A stretch of 64,000 bases of DNA from Kriegella aquimaris. GTDB lineage: Bacteria; Bacteroidota; Bacteroidia; Flavobacteriales; Flavobacteriaceae. Below are positions 62,614 through 64,000 of this stretch, piece after piece. A program made the position numbers and the translations under genes. Position 1 is the first letter of the stretch, and each line of letters begins with the position of its first letter. Under the pieces are notes generated by a model. It made no database searches, was not told the origin of the DNA, and worked only from the letters and a program-made list of their open reading frames with translations. The stretch lies in the NCBI RefSeq assembly GCF_900103215.1, contig NZ_FNGV01000002.1:310001-374000 (forward strand), given 5' to 3'.

Positions 62614-64000
62614 ATGACTTTTTTGAGTAGATTTAAATTTCCTGCATTGGCAGGTTTCTTTCTGGTTGTGGTAATGTTAGGTTCCTGTGAAGAAGACCTA
62701 ACCACTATAGGGGCCCAAGTAGTGGGTGATTCTCCCTTTACGACCAATAAGCAGGTTTTTGACGTATTTGCATACAATAAGAAGATTGAAGCTGTTCGCA
62801 CCAACAAACTACCAGTTTATCAGTTGGGTGTTTTTGATGATCCCATTTATGGAAAGACGGAGGCAAGAATCACTACACAATTAACACTTTCATCAGGAAA
62901 TCCAACATTTGGCGGACTTACCCAAGAAGGAGAGGATAGTGCGGCCGCCGATAGCGACGATACTACCGTTCCTGATAATGAACAGGTAAAAGAAGTTTAT
63001 TTGTATATACCTTATTTAACGCAGGCCGAAGCATTGCGCGATAGTGATGGCGATGGAGTTGATGATGCTTTTGATGTTGATAGCGAGGATCCTGCTAGTG
63101 ACAGTGATGGTGATGGCATTACTGATAATCAGGAGAGAGCGAATGGCACAGACCCGCTTAGCTCGGTCAACGATACGATACAGAACAATTTCGCCAAGCG
63201 TATCAACATCGATAGTATTTATTTGAATGGAAAGAGCCTGCCTAAAAATTTAGATGGAACTTCTCATACTTTCTCATTGAAAGTAGAGCGTTCAACTTAT
63301 TATTTACGTAATCTAGACCCCAACACCAATTTTCAACAAGCTCAGGAGTACTTTTCGAACAAGGAGTTTGCGCCTACTTTTGTTGATGATGTGCTAGCTA
63401 CCGAAGATGTGGTCATTAGTGATATAGAAATGTTATTGACCCCAGAAGATAATGAGGCGACAGAGGATGTTGACGAATCACTAACGAAAACACATTTGGC
63501 ACCCGGAATACGAATTCCGTTAAGTAACAGTTTTTTTCAGCAGAACATCTTGGACAAAGAAGGAAGTTCTGAATTGTTGAGCCAAGCAAATTTTAGTGAG
63601 TTCTTAAGGGGTATCCATCTATCTGTTGCACCGATTAACGATGATATCATGCTCCTGCTAGATTTGACTCTTGCTAATATTACCATTAGGTACGAATATG
63701 ATAGTTATAATGCGACTGACGGGGAAGTCGAAAAGAAAGAGCGGGATTTTGTACTTGGGCTATTGCGCAATCAGAGTGGTATTATCTCGGGCAACGCGGT
63801 AAATACCTTTATAAACGACGCTTATCCACCAGAGATTCTTAATAGTATGGATGCATCTGAGAACGCTTCTAGGCTTTACCTTAAGGGTGGTGCAGGTTCT
63901 TTTTCTCAAATAAGGTTATTTCATGAAAATAAAGATAATGCAGCGGGCATAATAAATCAAATTAAGGTAAACAACTGGATTGTCAATGAGGCAAACCTTG
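62614..64000 (+). CDS. DUF4270 lipoprotein with a thrombospondin type 3-like insert (3' end outside window)
   Basis: At least 462 residues with no stop before the window edge. Start ATG 62614; signal [20 protein letters not shown] then a MLGSC lipobox, so lipid-anchored. The mature protein begins [17 protein letters not shown], typical of DUF4270 proteins of Bacteroidota, and continues [19 protein letters not shown]. Inserted at residues about 143-181 are two calcium-binding thrombospondin type 3-like repeats ([14 protein letters not shown] and [11 protein letters not shown]). The ligand and role of DUF4270 proteins are unknown; they are probably on the outer membrane surface. It follows the glycogen-synthase-like gene by 5 bases, so it is co-transcribed. 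Confidence 0.88.
   Translation, partial: MTFLSRFKFPALAGFFLVVVMLGSCEEDLTTIGAQVVGDSPFTTNKQVFDVFAYNKKIEAVRTNKLPVYQLGVFDDPIYGKTEARITTQLTLSSGNPTFGGLTQEGEDSAAADSDDTTVPDNEQVKEVYLYIPYLTQAEALRDSDGDGVDDAFDVDSEDPASDSDGDGITDNQERANGTDPLSSVNDTIQNNFAKRINIDSIYLNGKSLPKNLDGTSHTFSLKVERSTYYLRNLDPNTNFQQAQEYFSNKEFAPTFVDDVLATEDVVISDIEMLLTPEDNEATEDVDESLTKTHLAPGIRIPLSNSFFQQNILDKEGSSELLSQANFSEFLRGIHLSVAPINDDIMLLLDLTLANITIRYEYDSYNATDGEVEKKERDFVLGLLRNQSGIISGNAVNTFINDAYPPEILNSMDASENASRLYLKGGAGSFSQIRLFHENKDNAAGIINQIKVNNWIVNEANL

Noticed and set aside
1-64000. CRISPR array, tRNA, insertion sequence or prophage
   Set aside because: No regularly spaced direct repeats, cloverleaf-like sequence, transposase or phage structural gene was recognised in the window.

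Overview
The window looks like chromosomal DNA from a (probably marine) member of the Flavobacteriaceae, Bacteroidota. The reasons are roughly 40% GC by eye, weak Shine-Dalgarno signals, Bacteroidota-type promoters (-7 box TANNTTTG), two TonB-dependent receptors with carboxypeptidase-regulatory-like N-terminal domains, a SprB-repeat protein with a type IX secretion (T9SS) C-terminal sorting domain, and families typical of Flavobacteriia (DUF4270, DUF4494, DUF5689, DUF6428, ACR3-type ars operon, panC/panD/YbhN block). I cannot fix the genus. No tRNA, rRNA, insertion sequence, CRISPR array or prophage was seen.

Region 1 (1-20466) is the accessory part. After the tail of a patatin-like phospholipase comes a set of very large, co-directional secreted-protein genes with short gaps: an outer-membrane beta-barrel with a helical C-terminal part (819 aa), a 1883-aa protein with fibronectin type III (FN3) modules, an HExxH metallopeptidase core, a pre-toxin-like hydrophobic linker and a C-terminal toxin-like tip, a 148-aa cytoplasmic protein placed exactly like an immunity gene, a 1635-aa secreted beta-rich protein, a 687-aa FN3 protein, and a 1407-aa SprB-repeat protein that alone carries a T9SS sorting domain. 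I read this as a candidate polymorphic-toxin system delivered at the cell surface.

Region 2 (20752-31022) holds core metabolism and envelope genes: 4-hydroxyphenylpyruvate dioxygenase, a candidate small RNA with its own promoter and terminator, then a run of DUF3108, tryptophan 2,3-dioxygenase, an M23 lipoprotein and glucose-6-phosphate isomerase, followed by a TonB receptor, a small membrane protein and a DUF1080 protein.

Region 3 (31023-39432) has a secreted endonuclease/exonuclease/phosphatase-family enzyme divergent from a TonB receptor plus lamin-tail lipoprotein pair across a perfect inverted repeat, which suggests nucleic-acid or phosphoester scavenging. A PAS histidine kinase with two stand-alone receiver proteins follows.

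Region 4 (39873-52945) is mostly housekeeping: ankyrin protein, Nudix hydrolase, omega-amidase-like enzyme, Ig-like lipoprotein, ComF, a coiled-coil membrane protein, glycyl-tRNA synthetase, a third TonB receptor, exodeoxyribonuclease III, aldo/keto reductase, a 32-aa membrane peptide, RadA and an ACT-domain protein.

Region 5 (53053-64000) holds an arsenic operon with two similar ArsR-type operators, a DUF1349 protein, an AroE-family protein with an unusual substrate loop, DUF4494, an esterase-fold protein lacking the nucleophile serine, YbhN, panD, panC, and divergently a half-length glycogen-synthase-like protein and a DUF4270 lipoprotein cut by the window edge.
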